The translations under genes were made by a program, and so were the position numbers. This document shows positions 15,463-24,460 of a stretch of DNA of 64,000 nt, piece after piece. The stretch covers positions 20,348 through 84,347 of the forward strand of contig JAKIVZ010000010.1 of NCBI GenBank assembly GCA_022750295.1, written 5' to 3'. The notes under the pieces were generated by a model. That model was not told the origin of the DNA, did not search any database, and worked only from the letters and a program-made list of their open reading frames with translations. This stretch comes from Candidatus Lutacidiplasma silvani. Lineage in GTDB: Archaea; Thermoplasmatota; Thermoplasmata; Lutacidiplasmatales; UBA184. How positions within the stretch are numbered: position 1 is the first letter of the stretch; the number at the start of each line of letters is the position of its first letter.

Positions 15463-16880
15463 GAAGTCCTCGGCGCCTTCCTCCGCGTCCGCGGAGGCGG
15501 GGGCGCTCGGGCGGGGCGACCCGCGGGGGGGGGAAAAGCCCGTCGCCCGGCCGTCGGGGCGCGCGAGCGGGGCGTCCCCCGCTCGATCACCGCGCGGTGA
15601 AGGCGCCGCAGCTCCGCGAGCCGACGGTGGGCCGGAACGGCGATCGTCACGCTCGCGCGCGTGGCGCTGATCCCCTCGGCCCCCTCCAGGAGTGAACGGG
15701 GGTACCGGGGGAGGTCCGCGATCGCCCCGGAGCCGATGCCGGCGATCAGGGACACCGAGACCGTCGGTTCCAGTCGGGCCGACCTCTCCACGACCGTCGA
15801 CCGGAGGACGCGGCGGGCGGACGCCGACCGATTCGCGGCTGTGACGACGGAGACGACGGCCGCCGAGGTGAACACCTGGAGGACCGGCACGCCGGCACTC
15901 GAAAGCCGACGGCAGATTTCCGACAGCACGCCGGTTCGTCCCCGGGCTCCGGGAAAGCGCATCCGGAACAGCGCGACCGGCGGGGACGCCGTGACGGCGC
16001 GAATTCCCGGCGGTCCCCCGCGGGATCCGACCACCGTCTCCTCCTCCGCGCCCCCGAGCGAGCGGATCCGGAGCTCGATTCCCGCGAGCCGCGCCGGTTC
16101 GACGGTCATCGGATGGAGGACGCGGGCGCCGAACTCGGCCAGCTCCTCCGCCTCTTCGTACGTCAGCGATCGGATGGGCCGGGCCGCGGGGACTTCGGCC
16201 GGATCCGCCGAGAGGACCGACGCGTGACGTTTCACGAGCTCGACGAACTCGGCCCCCACGAGGACCCCGAGCGCGCTCGCGGCATAGTCGGAGCCGCCTC
16301 GCCCCAGCGTGACGGGCTCCCCCGCGGTGCCTCGCCCGAAGTATCCGGTCACCACCGGGAGCTCCCCCCGGGCGAGGGCGCCCAGCACGTGGTGGCGAAC
16401 CGGTCGACGGGAACGGTCGAGGAGGACGGTCCCGGCGCCGTGCCGTCCATCGGTCCACATCCCGATCTGAGCGGCATCCAGTCCGGTCGACGGGAGTCCC
16501 CGCGCTCGGAGCTCGGGGACGAGCCAATCCACCGCGAGCCGCTCCCCGAAGGCGAGGATACGGTCGGTCGCCGCGCCATCGAGCCGGTCGCGCCGCTCGC
16601 ACCACGCGAACGCCCGTTCGAGCTCCGCCAAGCGGCGCCCGAGCGCTGGCCCGCCGGTCGGGTGGGCGGCGCGGATGTCGTCGAGCGCGCGGCGGTGCGC
16701 GCCGGAGTCCGACGGGCCATTGGCCGCGGCGAGCAGACGATCGGTCACTCCCTCCCGCGCCGAGACGACGGCGACGACCGGACGACCGCCCGCCCGCAAC
16801 GTGGAGAGCCGACCGGCGACCGCCTCCACGTCGGCGAGGGCAGCCCCGCCGAACTTGACGACCACCGGGGTCCGCGTCAT
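15459..16880 (-). CDS. Aspartokinase
   Basis: 473 residues. The amino-acid kinase domain begins VVVKFGGAAL and contains GRGGSDYAA, TYEEAEELAEFGARVLHP and the regulatory linker. Two ACT domains follow (about 305-440), so allosteric control by an amino acid is likely. It phosphorylates aspartate, the first step to aspartate semialdehyde. The last about 35 residues are Arg/Pro-rich and read like carried-over sequence; the stop lies at the GTGA overlap with trpF. ATG 16880 overlaps the asd stop (ATGA). In this operon its product feeds ADH synthase and so the aromatic pathway. Confidence 0.9.
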   Translation of the reverse strand: MTRTPVVVKFGGAALADVEAVAGRLSTLRAGGRPVVAVVSAREGVTDRLLAAANGPSDSGAHRRALDDIRAAHPTGGPALGRRLAELERAFAWCERRDRLDGAATDRILAFGERLAVDWLVPELRARGLPSTGLDAAQIGMWTDGRHGAGTVLLDRSRRPVRHHVLGALARGELPVVTGYFGRGTAGEPVTLGRGGSDYAASALGVLVGAEFVELVKRHASVLSADPAEVPAARPIRSLTYEEAEELAEFGARVLHPMTVEPARLAGIELRIRSLGGAEEETVVGSRGGPPGIRAVTASPPVALFRMRFPGARGRTGVLSEICRRLSSAGVPVLQVFTSAAVVSVVTAANRSASARRVLRSTVVERSARLEPTVSVSLIAGIGSGAIADLPRYPRSLLEGAEGISATRASVTIAVPAHRRLAELRRLHRAVIERGTPRSRAPTAGRRAFPPPAGRPARAPPPPRTRRKAPRTS

Positions 16881-17953
16881 CCGGTTCCCCGAGGTCGGAG
16901 ATCGCCGGCGGCCAGCGCGAGTTCGGCGTTGAGCACCGAGCCGCCGGCGCCCCCGCGGACGGCATTGTGCGTCAGCACGAAGAACCGAAGGTGGGGCGCC
17001 GACCAGCGGATCCGGCCAACGACGGCCGCCATCCCGCGGGCGCTCGCCGGGGTCCCGGCCCAAACGTCGAGGGCCGGCTGCGGTCGGTCGTCCTCCGTCG
17101 CAAGTTGGATGGGCGGGTGCGGCGCGGTCGGGAGGGGGAGCCGGGCGAGAGGGTCGAACTCGGTCCAGGCGCGTCGGAGAGACGACTCGCTGGGGGCCCG
17201 GCGCGCCACCACGGTCACCGCTTCGAGGTGGCCGTCCCGGGTCGGGACCCGGGCCGCGTGGACGAGGATGGGAACGGCCGACGGAACGACCCGCCGTCCG
17301 CGGCGTTTCCCGAGCAGGACCGCGGTCTCGACCGCGACCTTCTCCTCCTCTCCCGCGATGTGCGGAATCACGTTCGCGGACAGTTCGGCGGCGCCGAGGC
17401 CCGGGATTCCGGCCCCGGATCGCGCCTGGTACGTCGTGACGTGCACTGCGGCCGGCGCGAGGAGGTCCCACACGGGCGCGAGCGCGAGCACGAGCCCCGT
17501 CGCGGTGCAGTTGGGATTCGCCACGAGGGGGGGGCGCCGGGAGTCGCGGCCCCCGAGGACCCGCAGATGGTCGGCGTTCACCTCCGGGACGAGCAACGGC
17601 ACTCCCGCGTCCCGGCGGTGGTCGGCGGCGTTCGTGAACACCGCGATCCCGCGCTGGAGGAGCTCGGATTCGAGCGGTCCGGCGTGGCCCGAGGGGAGGG
17701 CCCCGAACGCGAGGTTCACCCGCGCCGCTTGGAGCTGTCGCGGGGTCCGGGCCACGAACCGGCGGTCCGCGAGCTCGGGAGGAACCGGCACGTCGAGGGC
17801 CCAAACGTCGTCGAGCCGCCGACCGACCGACCGGTCCCCGGCGAGGAGCAGGGGATCGGCGAACGCCGGGTGTCGGGCGAGCCGGCGCGCGAAATGTTGC
17901 CCAATGTATCCCGAGGCGCCCAAGATCGCCGTTCGGAATTCGGGGCCGCTCAG
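16877..17953 (-). CDS. asd: Aspartate-semialdehyde dehydrogenase (probable CTG start)
   Basis: 358 residues from CTG 17953. The Rossmann motif LGASGYIGQ is at 11-19, the catalytic Cys149 in NPNCTATG and the QARSGAG segment later. It reduces aspartyl phosphate to the semialdehyde. In frame there is no ATG, GTG or TTG near this N-terminus; the nearest is GTG 18040, which would add 29 Arg/Pro-rich residues that mirror the aroC C-terminus in another frame. A CTG forms a CTGA overlap with the aroC stop, matching the ATGA and GTGA overlaps elsewhere in this operon, and gives a normal family length. Confidence 0.88.
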   Translation of the reverse strand: MSGPEFRTAILGASGYIGQHFARRLARHPAFADPLLLAGDRSVGRRLDDVWALDVPVPPELADRRFVARTPRQLQAARVNLAFGALPSGHAGPLESELLQRGIAVFTNAADHRRDAGVPLLVPEVNADHLRVLGGRDSRRPPLVANPNCTATGLVLALAPVWDLLAPAAVHVTTYQARSGAGIPGLGAAELSANVIPHIAGEEEKVAVETAVLLGKRRGRRVVPSAVPILVHAARVPTRDGHLEAVTVVARRAPSESSLRRAWTEFDPLARLPLPTAPHPPIQLATEDDRPQPALDVWAGTPASARGMAAVVGRIRWSAPHLRFFVLTHNAVRGGAGGSVLNAELALAAGDLRPRGTG

Positions 17954-19032
17954 CGGAGAAACCCCCCTCGCAGGGCGAGGTCGGTCAGCCCGATCGCGAC
18001 GATCGCCTCGAGGACCGGCGCCGCCCGGGGGACGATGCACGGGTCGTGGCGTCCGGTCACGACGATGCGGGCGGGTTGGAGGTTCCGAAGATGCACCGTC
18101 TCCTGCTCCTTGGCGATCGAAGCGGTCGGTTTGACGGCGAACCGGGCGACGAGCTCGGCCCCGTCGGTCAGGCCCCCGAGGATTCCTCCCGCGTGGTTGG
18201 TTCGTGGGACGATCCGACCGGCGCGGACCTCGTACGGGTCGTTGTGCTCGCTCCCCCGGAGGGTCGCCGCCCGGAACCCGTCTCCGAACTCGACGGCCTT
18301 CACCGCCGGAACGGAGAACGCGGCGTGGGCGACCACGCTCTCGACCGAGTCGAAAAACGGTTCTCCGAGTCCGACCGGAAGTCCCGACGCCCGAACCTCG
18401 ACGATGCCCCCGATGCTGTCCCCGGCCCGTCGCACCCCGGCGATGCATTCCTCCATGCGCGCGGCCGCCGACGCGTCCGGCGTCCCGACCTCGTTCTCCG
18501 AACTCCGCCGCCGGAGCTCGGAGAGCGGCGCCGTCTCAGGTACCACGGCGACTTCCGGCCCGATCGACCGGACGAACCCGAACACCTCGACCCCGAGCGG
18601 GGCGAGAAGGCCGGACGCAATCGCTCCGGCCGCGACGAGGCCCACCGTCATCCGCCCGGAGAAGATCCCGCCGCCGGCGAGGTCGGCGTTCGCCCCGTAT
18701 CGGACCCGGGCCGGAAAGTCGGCATGCCCCGGCCGCGGGGTGTCTCGGAGCCGGTCGTAGTCGCTCGAGCGGGCGTCCTGGTTGACGACGTGGAGCCGGA
18801 TCGGACCGCCGTCGGCGACCCCGTGGGAGATTCCGACGTCGACGATGATCTGATCCTCCTCGTGGCGCCGGCTGGCGAGCCGCCGGCCGACCGGCCGGCG
18901 ACGGTCGAGCGCGCGCTGGATTGCGAGGAGGTCGACCGGTCGTCCCTTCGGGACCCCCGCGATCACGGCGCCGACCTCGGGTCCGTGGCTCGACCCGAAG
19001 ACGGTCACGCGGTAGGCGGTCCCGATGGTCAT
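17950..19032 (-). CDS. aroC: Chorismate synthase
   Basis: 360 residues. The N-terminus FGSSHGPEVGAVIAGVP, the segment RPGHADF and the C-terminal KPTASI are all typical. It removes phosphate from EPSP to give chorismate using reduced FMN. The length fits monofunctional enzymes with no added flavin reductase domain, so an external flavin reductase would be needed. ATG 19032 shares one base with the EPSP synthase stop (TGATG). Its own stop overlaps the probable CTG start of asd. Confidence 0.93.
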   Translation of the reverse strand: MTIGTAYRVTVFGSSHGPEVGAVIAGVPKGRPVDLLAIQRALDRRRPVGRRLASRRHEEDQIIVDVGISHGVADGGPIRLHVVNQDARSSDYDRLRDTPRPGHADFPARVRYGANADLAGGGIFSGRMTVGLVAAGAIASGLLAPLGVEVFGFVRSIGPEVAVVPETAPLSELRRRSSENEVGTPDASAAARMEECIAGVRRAGDSIGGIVEVRASGLPVGLGEPFFDSVESVVAHAAFSVPAVKAVEFGDGFRAATLRGSEHNDPYEVRAGRIVPRTNHAGGILGGLTDGAELVARFAVKPTASIAKEQETVHLRNLQPARIVVTGRHDPCIVPRAAPVLEAIVAIGLTDLALRGGFLR

Positions 19033-20297
19033 CACGGGAGGAGTACCACCTCGCCGCCGAGCTCGGAAAGAGTGGCCCAGAACTCCGGAAACGACTTCGC
19101 GACGTGCTCGGCGCCCGCGATTGAGGAGGGACCTGCGGCGCCGAGGGCCCCGACGGCGGCGGACATCACCACCCGGTGGTCGGCGGGGGCATGAAAGCGC
19201 ATCCCCGTCGGTCGGGCCGTTCCCCGGACCTCGAAGCGCCGCGGCGAGACGCGGACCGTCGCCCCCATCGCCCGCGCCAACCGGCCGCTCTCCCGCCGTC
19301 GGTTCGATTCTTTGCCCGTGGCGTGGGCGGCTCCGGTCCAAATCGAGGTGCCCGCGACGGCCGCTGCGAGGACGCTGACGAGCGGGAGGAGGTCGGGGCT
19401 CGCGGTGAGGTCCGCCTCGGTCGGAGTGGCAATCGGACCGGCGACCTCCACGGTCGGACCCCGGACGACGACGGAAGCGCCCATCTCGCGGAGAATGGGG
19501 AGGATCGCGAGGTCCGCCTGGGGCCAGGCGGGATCCAGTCCCCCGACCCGGACCCGCCCGGCGGAGACGGCCGCGGCGGCCCAAAGGTAGGCGGCGGACG
19601 AGGCGTCGCCGGGGACTCGAAGCGTCCGGGCTCGGAACGGTTGCGGCGCGGGCACTCGGACGGCGCGAGTCGACTCGTGGATGGTCACCCCGTGGTGGGC
19701 CAGCACGCGGAGCGTGGCCTCGATGTAGGGGCGGGAGACCGTCCGGCCTCGAAGGTCCATCGTCGAAGGGGACCCTAATGTGGGCAGGGAGAGCAGCAAG
19801 CCCGAGACGAATTGGGAGCTTTCCGAGCCGTCGACCGGGGCCCGCGACCCGTGGATGGGTCCCGCGACCGAGATCGATCGTCGGGATCCGGAACGGGCGC
19901 TCACGCGGGCTCCCGCGACGCGCAGGAATCGGAGGAGCGGTTCGATCGGCCGGCGGAGGAGGACCGGGTCGCCCGTGAACCGGGTCGTGCGGTCCAACCG
20001 AGCGGCCACCGGGAGGAGGAACCGAAGCGTCGTCCCGGACGCCCCGCAGCGAACTTCCGACCCTCGGGGGGACGAGGGCCGGACGGTCCACTCGGTCCGT
20101 CCGCGGTCCACGCCCACTCCGAGAGGGAGGAGCCCCTCGGCGGTGGCGATCGTGTCGACGGAGTCTAGGGGATCCAGAATGCGATGAAGCCGACCGGTCA
20201 TCGCTCCGGCGACCAGCGCGCGGTGGGTGTAGCTCTTCGAGGGGGGCGCCCGGACGGTCCCGCGAACCGGCCCCGGGACCACTCGTGCGGTCGTCAT
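19032..20297 (-). CDS. aroA: EPSP synthase (3-phosphoshikimate 1-carboxyvinyltransferase)
   Basis: 421 residues with the two inverse-barrel domains of the family. Visible motifs are PPSKSYTHRALVAG near the N-terminus, GASGTTLRFLLPVAA, DGSESSQFVSGLL and DHRVVMSAAV near the C-terminus. It joins shikimate 3-phosphate and phosphoenolpyruvate. The start ATG overlaps the shikimate kinase stop (ATGA). Enzyme class and any glyphosate response cannot be judged by eye. Confidence 0.93.
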   Translation of the reverse strand: MTTARVVPGPVRGTVRAPPSKSYTHRALVAGAMTGRLHRILDPLDSVDTIATAEGLLPLGVGVDRGRTEWTVRPSSPRGSEVRCGASGTTLRFLLPVAARLDRTTRFTGDPVLLRRPIEPLLRFLRVAGARVSARSGSRRSISVAGPIHGSRAPVDGSESSQFVSGLLLSLPTLGSPSTMDLRGRTVSRPYIEATLRVLAHHGVTIHESTRAVRVPAPQPFRARTLRVPGDASSAAYLWAAAAVSAGRVRVGGLDPAWPQADLAILPILREMGASVVVRGPTVEVAGPIATPTEADLTASPDLLPLVSVLAAAVAGTSIWTGAAHATGKESNRRRESGRLARAMGATVRVSPRRFEVRGTARPTGMRFHAPADHRVVMSAAVGALGAAGPSSIAGAEHVAKSFPEFWATLSELGGEVVLLP

Positions 20298-21163
20298 GGA
20301 ACCCCCGCCTCTGGCGAAGCGGGCGGTACGAATCGGGTGCTCCAGGTCTCTCCCTCCGGAAGCAATCTCGTCAACTCGCTCGTTCGGGCCCCCGGGCAAA
20401 TCACGGCGAGCGCCGGACCCAGCCCACTGACCCCGCTCGCGATCGCCCCCGCGGCGCCCAGAGCAAGCCGGAGATCGCCGACCTCGTACTTCAGGATCGA
20501 CTCGACCAGGCGCGTGTTCGCCTCCATCGCCGCGGCCCAATCGTGGCGGAGCGCCGCCTCGACGGCCGGCTCGGCCTCGGCAGCGCGGGCACGGAAATTC
20601 GACCGCCAATCGACGCTGGGGGCGTGGACTCCCAGGGGAACCCACGCGACCACCGACCACTCGGTCGGCAACGCCCCGCGGTACCGCACGGTCGGGCCGG
20701 AATTCTCCGTGACCACCACCCCGCCCCCGGCGGCGGCGAGCGCGTCGTCGAACGCCCCGGTGGCGCTGAGGCCGATCCGTTGGGAGACTTCGGACGAAGC
20801 GAGCGCAAGGGCCCACGGGGAGGCGGGGACGCCGAACGCCCGGGCGACCGCCCGCCCGATCGCGACGCCGACGGCGGACGAGCTCTTCAATCCCTTCGAG
20901 GGGGGGATCTCCGACCGGAGTTCGAGGGACCCTTGATACCGACCTCCGTGGCCCCAGCGTCGGAGCGCGTCGGCGAGCGAGGCCCGAACGAGGGGCGTAT
21001 CCGACCCCGGTTCCGAGACGCGGACGGCGGGGGAGTCCCCGGTCGCCGGCTCGAGATCGACCTCGGCGGTTAGCGTGAGGTCGATGGCGGCGGCAGCGCC
21101 AACGCCGGTGAACAACGCATTGACGAACGTCACCGCGGCGGTCGCCGAGCCTACGCCGTGCAA
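20294..21163 (-). CDS. Shikimate kinase, archaeal GHMP type
   Basis: 289 residues. It belongs to the GHMP kinase superfamily used by archaea, unrelated to bacterial AroK. The ATP loop is EIPPSKGLKSSSAVGVAIG, and the N-terminus SATAAVTFVNALFTGVGAA is typical. It phosphorylates shikimate. The start is TTG 21163, which begins MHGVGSATAA, the family's usual opening; no ATG or GTG is near. It overlaps the aroDE end by 13 nt and the aroA start by 4 nt. Confidence 0.9.
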   Translation of the reverse strand: MHGVGSATAAVTFVNALFTGVGAAAAIDLTLTAEVDLEPATGDSPAVRVSEPGSDTPLVRASLADALRRWGHGGRYQGSLELRSEIPPSKGLKSSSAVGVAIGRAVARAFGVPASPWALALASSEVSQRIGLSATGAFDDALAAAGGGVVVTENSGPTVRYRGALPTEWSVVAWVPLGVHAPSVDWRSNFRARAAEAEPAVEAALRHDWAAAMEANTRLVESILKYEVGDLRLALGAAGAIASGVSGLGPALAVICPGARTSELTRLLPEGETWSTRFVPPASPEAGVP

Positions 21164-22635
21164 CCGACCCTCCCGAGCGCGTCCCGAATCGCCGCCGCGC
21201 GCGGCGGAGATCCCCACCAGATCCGGTGGGCGTCCGCGGCCTGATACACCAGGAGCCGCCGGCCGTCCTCGTACCGAGCCCCGGCCCGGTCGCAGGCCGA
21301 CGGAATTTGCGGGTCCCTGGCGGCGTAGACGAAGTCGAGCACCGTCGAGCCGGGTCCAATCCATCCGTCCAGCCCCGGCTCCAGCGGGCCCGAGTCCCCC
21401 CGGCCCACGGTCGTGCCGTGGACGACGAGACCGACGGCGTGGCGGTCCCGCTCGTCCGCCGCCACGCCCCCAACCTCGCTCGCGACTCGGTCGACGGCGT
21501 CGCCGTCGCGCCCCAGGATCCGGACCTCGGAACCGCCCGTCGCGAGCGCCAACACCGCCGCCCTCGCCGCCCCTCCCGTCCCGACGACGAGGGCTTCCCG
21601 GCGGTCCCAGCGGCCCTCGGACGAGAGTTCCGTGGTCCGGCGCGCCAGGGCGCTCGCATCGGTGAGATCGGCGAAGATCTGTCCTCGCCGGAACGTCAGG
21701 GTGTTCGCGACTCGGGTCCGGAGGACCGCATCGGTTTTTTCGTCGGCAACGGCCGCGGCGAGCCCCTTCCATGGATGGGTGACGCTCCACCCCCACCACT
21801 TCCCCGCCCGGCCGAGGTCGAGCATTTGCTCAAACTCGGTCCGTGTCGTCACGTCGATCGCCACGAACGCGCCCGCACGCCCTTCGTCCGCCAGCCAGAC
21901 GCCGTGGATCGCGGGCGAGAGCGAGTGGGCGACCGGGGAGCCGACGACCGCGAGACACCGAGGGCGCGCCCCCGCCCAGAGTCGACGGAGTTGATCCGCG
22001 GGGATCTGGGCCGGGTCGACCGGGGGGGTTGAGGCACCGTCGGGCAACGCCGCGAACACTACGGGTTGGCCGAGCTCGGGCGCCCACAGTCGGGCGAGAG
22101 GGCCGGAGGGGCCCGTGGTCAGGACGATCGATCGGACTCCGACCCACGAGGGATACCTCGGCAGGAGGTCGCGGACGAACCGGCCGACCGTCGACGGGAC
22201 CACGGCCTTCACGAGGGCGCACCCGGCCGGGGCGTGCCCGAGGAACGTCTCGATCGCATCGACCGACGACCGCTCGGAGAAATGGCGCGATCCGAGGACT
22301 CCGGGGCCCCCGGGGGGCCAACCCTCTACGGAGTCCCGCTCCAATTCGAGGTCGATCATCGCGAACGGCAGCGCTCGCATTTGGTCGATCCAACCGCGTC
22401 GCTGCGCGCGGTCGACCGGACCTTCGCCGCCCTCGGCGGACGACCGGAGCGTGGCGACGAGCGGCAGCGGGGTCGGGAAGAGCCCCGCCGCCTTCGACCG
22501 TTCGGATTCGGGCCATCGGTCGAAGCGGACCTCCGCCAGGTCGGCACCCGCGGCGTGGGCCGCGGCCCGCTGCCGATGGGCCTCGGCGAGGGAGCGCGCG
22601 GGAAGGGTGACGATGAGCCGCGGGAGCCCCGTCAC
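21151..22635 (-). CDS. aroDE: Fused 3-dehydroquinate dehydratase (type I)-shikimate dehydrogenase
   Basis: 494 residues. Residues 1 to about 215 are a type I dehydratase with the Schiff-base Lys in CALVKAVVPS and a His in LGSRHFSE. Residues about 225-494 are a shikimate dehydrogenase: GSPVAHSLSPAIHG, WSVTHPWKG (catalytic Lys), ADLTDASA (Asp) and the nucleotide loop GTGGAARAAV. It converts dehydroquinate to shikimate in one polypeptide. This fusion is known from plants and some bacteria and is not the usual arrangement in archaea. GTG 22635 overlaps the aroB' stop (GTGA). Confidence 0.9.
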   Translation of the reverse strand: MTGLPRLIVTLPARSLAEAHRQRAAAHAAGADLAEVRFDRWPESERSKAAGLFPTPLPLVATLRSSAEGGEGPVDRAQRRGWIDQMRALPFAMIDLELERDSVEGWPPGGPGVLGSRHFSERSSVDAIETFLGHAPAGCALVKAVVPSTVGRFVRDLLPRYPSWVGVRSIVLTTGPSGPLARLWAPELGQPVVFAALPDGASTPPVDPAQIPADQLRRLWAGARPRCLAVVGSPVAHSLSPAIHGVWLADEGRAGAFVAIDVTTRTEFEQMLDLGRAGKWWGWSVTHPWKGLAAAVADEKTDAVLRTRVANTLTFRRGQIFADLTDASALARRTTELSSEGRWDRREALVVGTGGAARAAVLALATGGSEVRILGRDGDAVDRVASEVGGVAADERDRHAVGLVVHGTTVGRGDSGPLEPGLDGWIGPGSTVLDFVYAARDPQIPSACDRAGARYEDGRRLLVYQAADAHRIWWGSPPRAAAIRDALGRVGCTA

Positions 22636-23651
22636 CGCTCCTCGATCGATTCCGTCACGACCTGTCCGAGATGCCGTGCGGCGGGGAGCCTCGTGACCCG
22701 GATCGTCGCCCCCGGCACCAGCGATGTGACGGGGACCGGGCCGGATCGACCGGAGAGCCGGACGGTCTCGGCTTCCTGCAAGAACACCGTGGCCGACGTG
22801 TCCCTTCCGTGAACCTCGACGAGGACGCTCGGCCGTCGTTCGACCTTCCTCCGGCCCAGCCGGACGCCCCGCGACGTGCCGGCCGCGGTGATGGCGAGGA
22901 GCTCCTCCCCCGGTTCGACCTCGGAGAGGTAGCGGGTGGAGCCGTCCGCCATGAGGACGTACGAGTGGGCGGCCCCCGCGTTGACCCGGAACGGGCGGGG
23001 CCGGGTGAAGCGCGAGCCCACCGCCTCGCTGAGCACGAGGAAGAGGGTCGCCGCCTGGCTTCCCACCGCGAGCCCTTCCGACGGCCCGAGGAGCGACGTG
23101 GTATCGAGGAGGACCCGGTCCGAGAGTCCGACGGGTCGAACCGTCGCGACGGTCGCGTCCTCCCAGACGACGGCCCGGAGCGGGCGCGCGTCGAGGATCG
23201 CCTCGAGTTCCCCGAGCTGCTCGGCGGTCCGGATCTCCACCACGACCGTGTCGGCGCCGTGCTCGAGGGCGCCGAGCGCCGCCGGAACCTCCGCGATACG
23301 GGACACCGCGACCCAGAGTCGGAACTCCCCTCGGCGCTCCGCTACGACGGTCTCCAGGGGGATCACCCGGTCGTTCGCCCACTCGACCGCGACCGCACCC
23401 GCCGACCGGCCGACGTCGATGGCGCGGGCGAGCTCCTCGGGGGAGGCCACGAGGCGCCGCGGGACGACGCCCGTCTTCGACGACTCGTACCGATCGGGTA
23501 ACACGTCGACGCGTTCGAGCCCGTCGGGAACGGTCCCTTCCCCCAGGTTCGCGAACCGTCGAAACCCGCGTCGAAGCGCGAGTTCGACGAGCTCGTGGTC
23601 CGACGCCGACCGTTCGGCCGGGAGTCGCAGGACGATCCGTTCCAGGTCCAT
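22632..23651 (-). CDS. aroB': 3-dehydroquinate synthase II (archaeal AroB')
   Basis: 339 residues. Family signatures are SDRVLLDTTSLLGPSEGLAVGS, SRFTRPRPFRVNAGAAHSYV and the following GSTRYLSEVEPG. The enzyme oxidatively deaminates and cyclises ADH, the product of AroA', to 3-dehydroquinate using NAD. It replaces the DAHP/AroB route. It starts 13 nt after the aroA' stop. Confidence 0.92.
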   Translation of the reverse strand: MDLERIVLRLPAERSASDHELVELALRRGFRRFANLGEGTVPDGLERVDVLPDRYESSKTGVVPRRLVASPEELARAIDVGRSAGAVAVEWANDRVIPLETVVAERRGEFRLWVAVSRIAEVPAALGALEHGADTVVVEIRTAEQLGELEAILDARPLRAVVWEDATVATVRPVGLSDRVLLDTTSLLGPSEGLAVGSQAATLFLVLSEAVGSRFTRPRPFRVNAGAAHSYVLMADGSTRYLSEVEPGEELLAITAAGTSRGVRLGRRKVERRPSVLVEVHGRDTSATVFLQEAETVRLSGRSGPVPVTSLVPGATIRVTRLPAARHLGQVVTESIEER

Positions 23652-23664
23652 GACGACCCGCCGG

Positions 23665-24423
23665 TCAGCTCGGACCGTGGAGGAGGCGGGCGACCTCGGT
23701 CGCGAGGGGGAGGAGCGGCCGGCGCTGGAACAGGTTGCGCCCGATGCAGATCCCCGCAGCCCCGGCGTCGACGATCTCCCGGACCTGCCGGAGGAACGTC
23801 GCATCGTCGTCGACCTTCGTCCCGCCGCCCAGAAGAACGGGCACCGGCGTCGTCTGGGTGAGTCGCCGGAGCTCTTCCGGCGTGCCGGGATGGCTCGTCT
23901 TGACGACGTCCGCCCCGAGGTCCGCGGCTGCCCGGCACGCGTGCCGGATCTCCTCCGGCGTCGGCGCCCCGGCCGGCTTCTTCACGTAGGCCATGCAGAG
24001 CAGGGGAACTCCGACCGCCCGGCACCCATCGGCCATGACTCCCAGGTCGTGGAGCATTTCGGCTTCCTCCGGGATCCCGAAGTTGACCTGGACGCTCACC
24101 ACGTCCGCTCCGAGGGACGCGGCCTCGGCGGCCGTCCCGGTGAGGACTTTTCGGTTCACCGCAGGACCCAGGCTGGTAGAGGCGGAGAGGTGGACCCCGA
24201 GCAGGGTCGGAGGGCGGAGGACGGGGGCGACGTCCCGGACCGCCCCTTTGGTCACGATCAGCAAGTCGGCGCCGGCGCCCTGGAGGACCTCCGCGAGCGG
24301 CGCCGCGGCCTCGAGTCCGTCGATCGGTCCCATCGTCACCGAGTGGTCGAGGGGGACCGAGAACAGCCGGCGGGCGGGCTGGGGGAAGAGCCGCCGAAGT
24401 CGGATCGCCGAGCCCGAGCCCAC
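23665..24423 (-). CDS. aroA': ADH synthase (2-amino-3,7-dideoxy-D-threo-hept-6-ulosonate synthase), class I aldolase-like
   Basis: 252 residues, TIM barrel. The hallmark VPLDHSVTMGPIDGL near the N-terminus, MAYVKKP (Schiff-base region), VVKTSHPG and GGGTKVDDD with the phosphate-binding end are visible. The enzyme condenses aspartate semialdehyde with a deoxy-ketohexose phosphate to start archaeal aromatic synthesis. A plain fructose-bisphosphate aldolase is the alternative, but adjacency to aroB' settles the role. GTG 24423 is the only plausible start after the upstream gene ends (37-nt gap). Confidence 0.9.
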   Translation of the reverse strand: MGSGSAIRLRRLFPQPARRLFSVPLDHSVTMGPIDGLEAAAPLAEVLQGAGADLLIVTKGAVRDVAPVLRPPTLLGVHLSASTSLGPAVNRKVLTGTAAEAASLGADVVSVQVNFGIPEEAEMLHDLGVMADGCRAVGVPLLCMAYVKKPAGAPTPEEIRHACRAAADLGADVVKTSHPGTPEELRRLTQTTPVPVLLGGGTKVDDDATFLRQVREIVDAGAAGICIGRNLFQRRPLLPLATEVARLLHGPS

Positions 24424-24460
24424 CGATCCCTCCCTGCGACGGGTCGTTCGAGAGGGGCGG

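Noticed and set aside
18040..18040. GTG 18040 as the asd start
   Set aside because: It adds 29 Arg/Pro-rich residues that are only the other frame of aroC, and breaks the overlap pattern seen at the neighbouring junctions.
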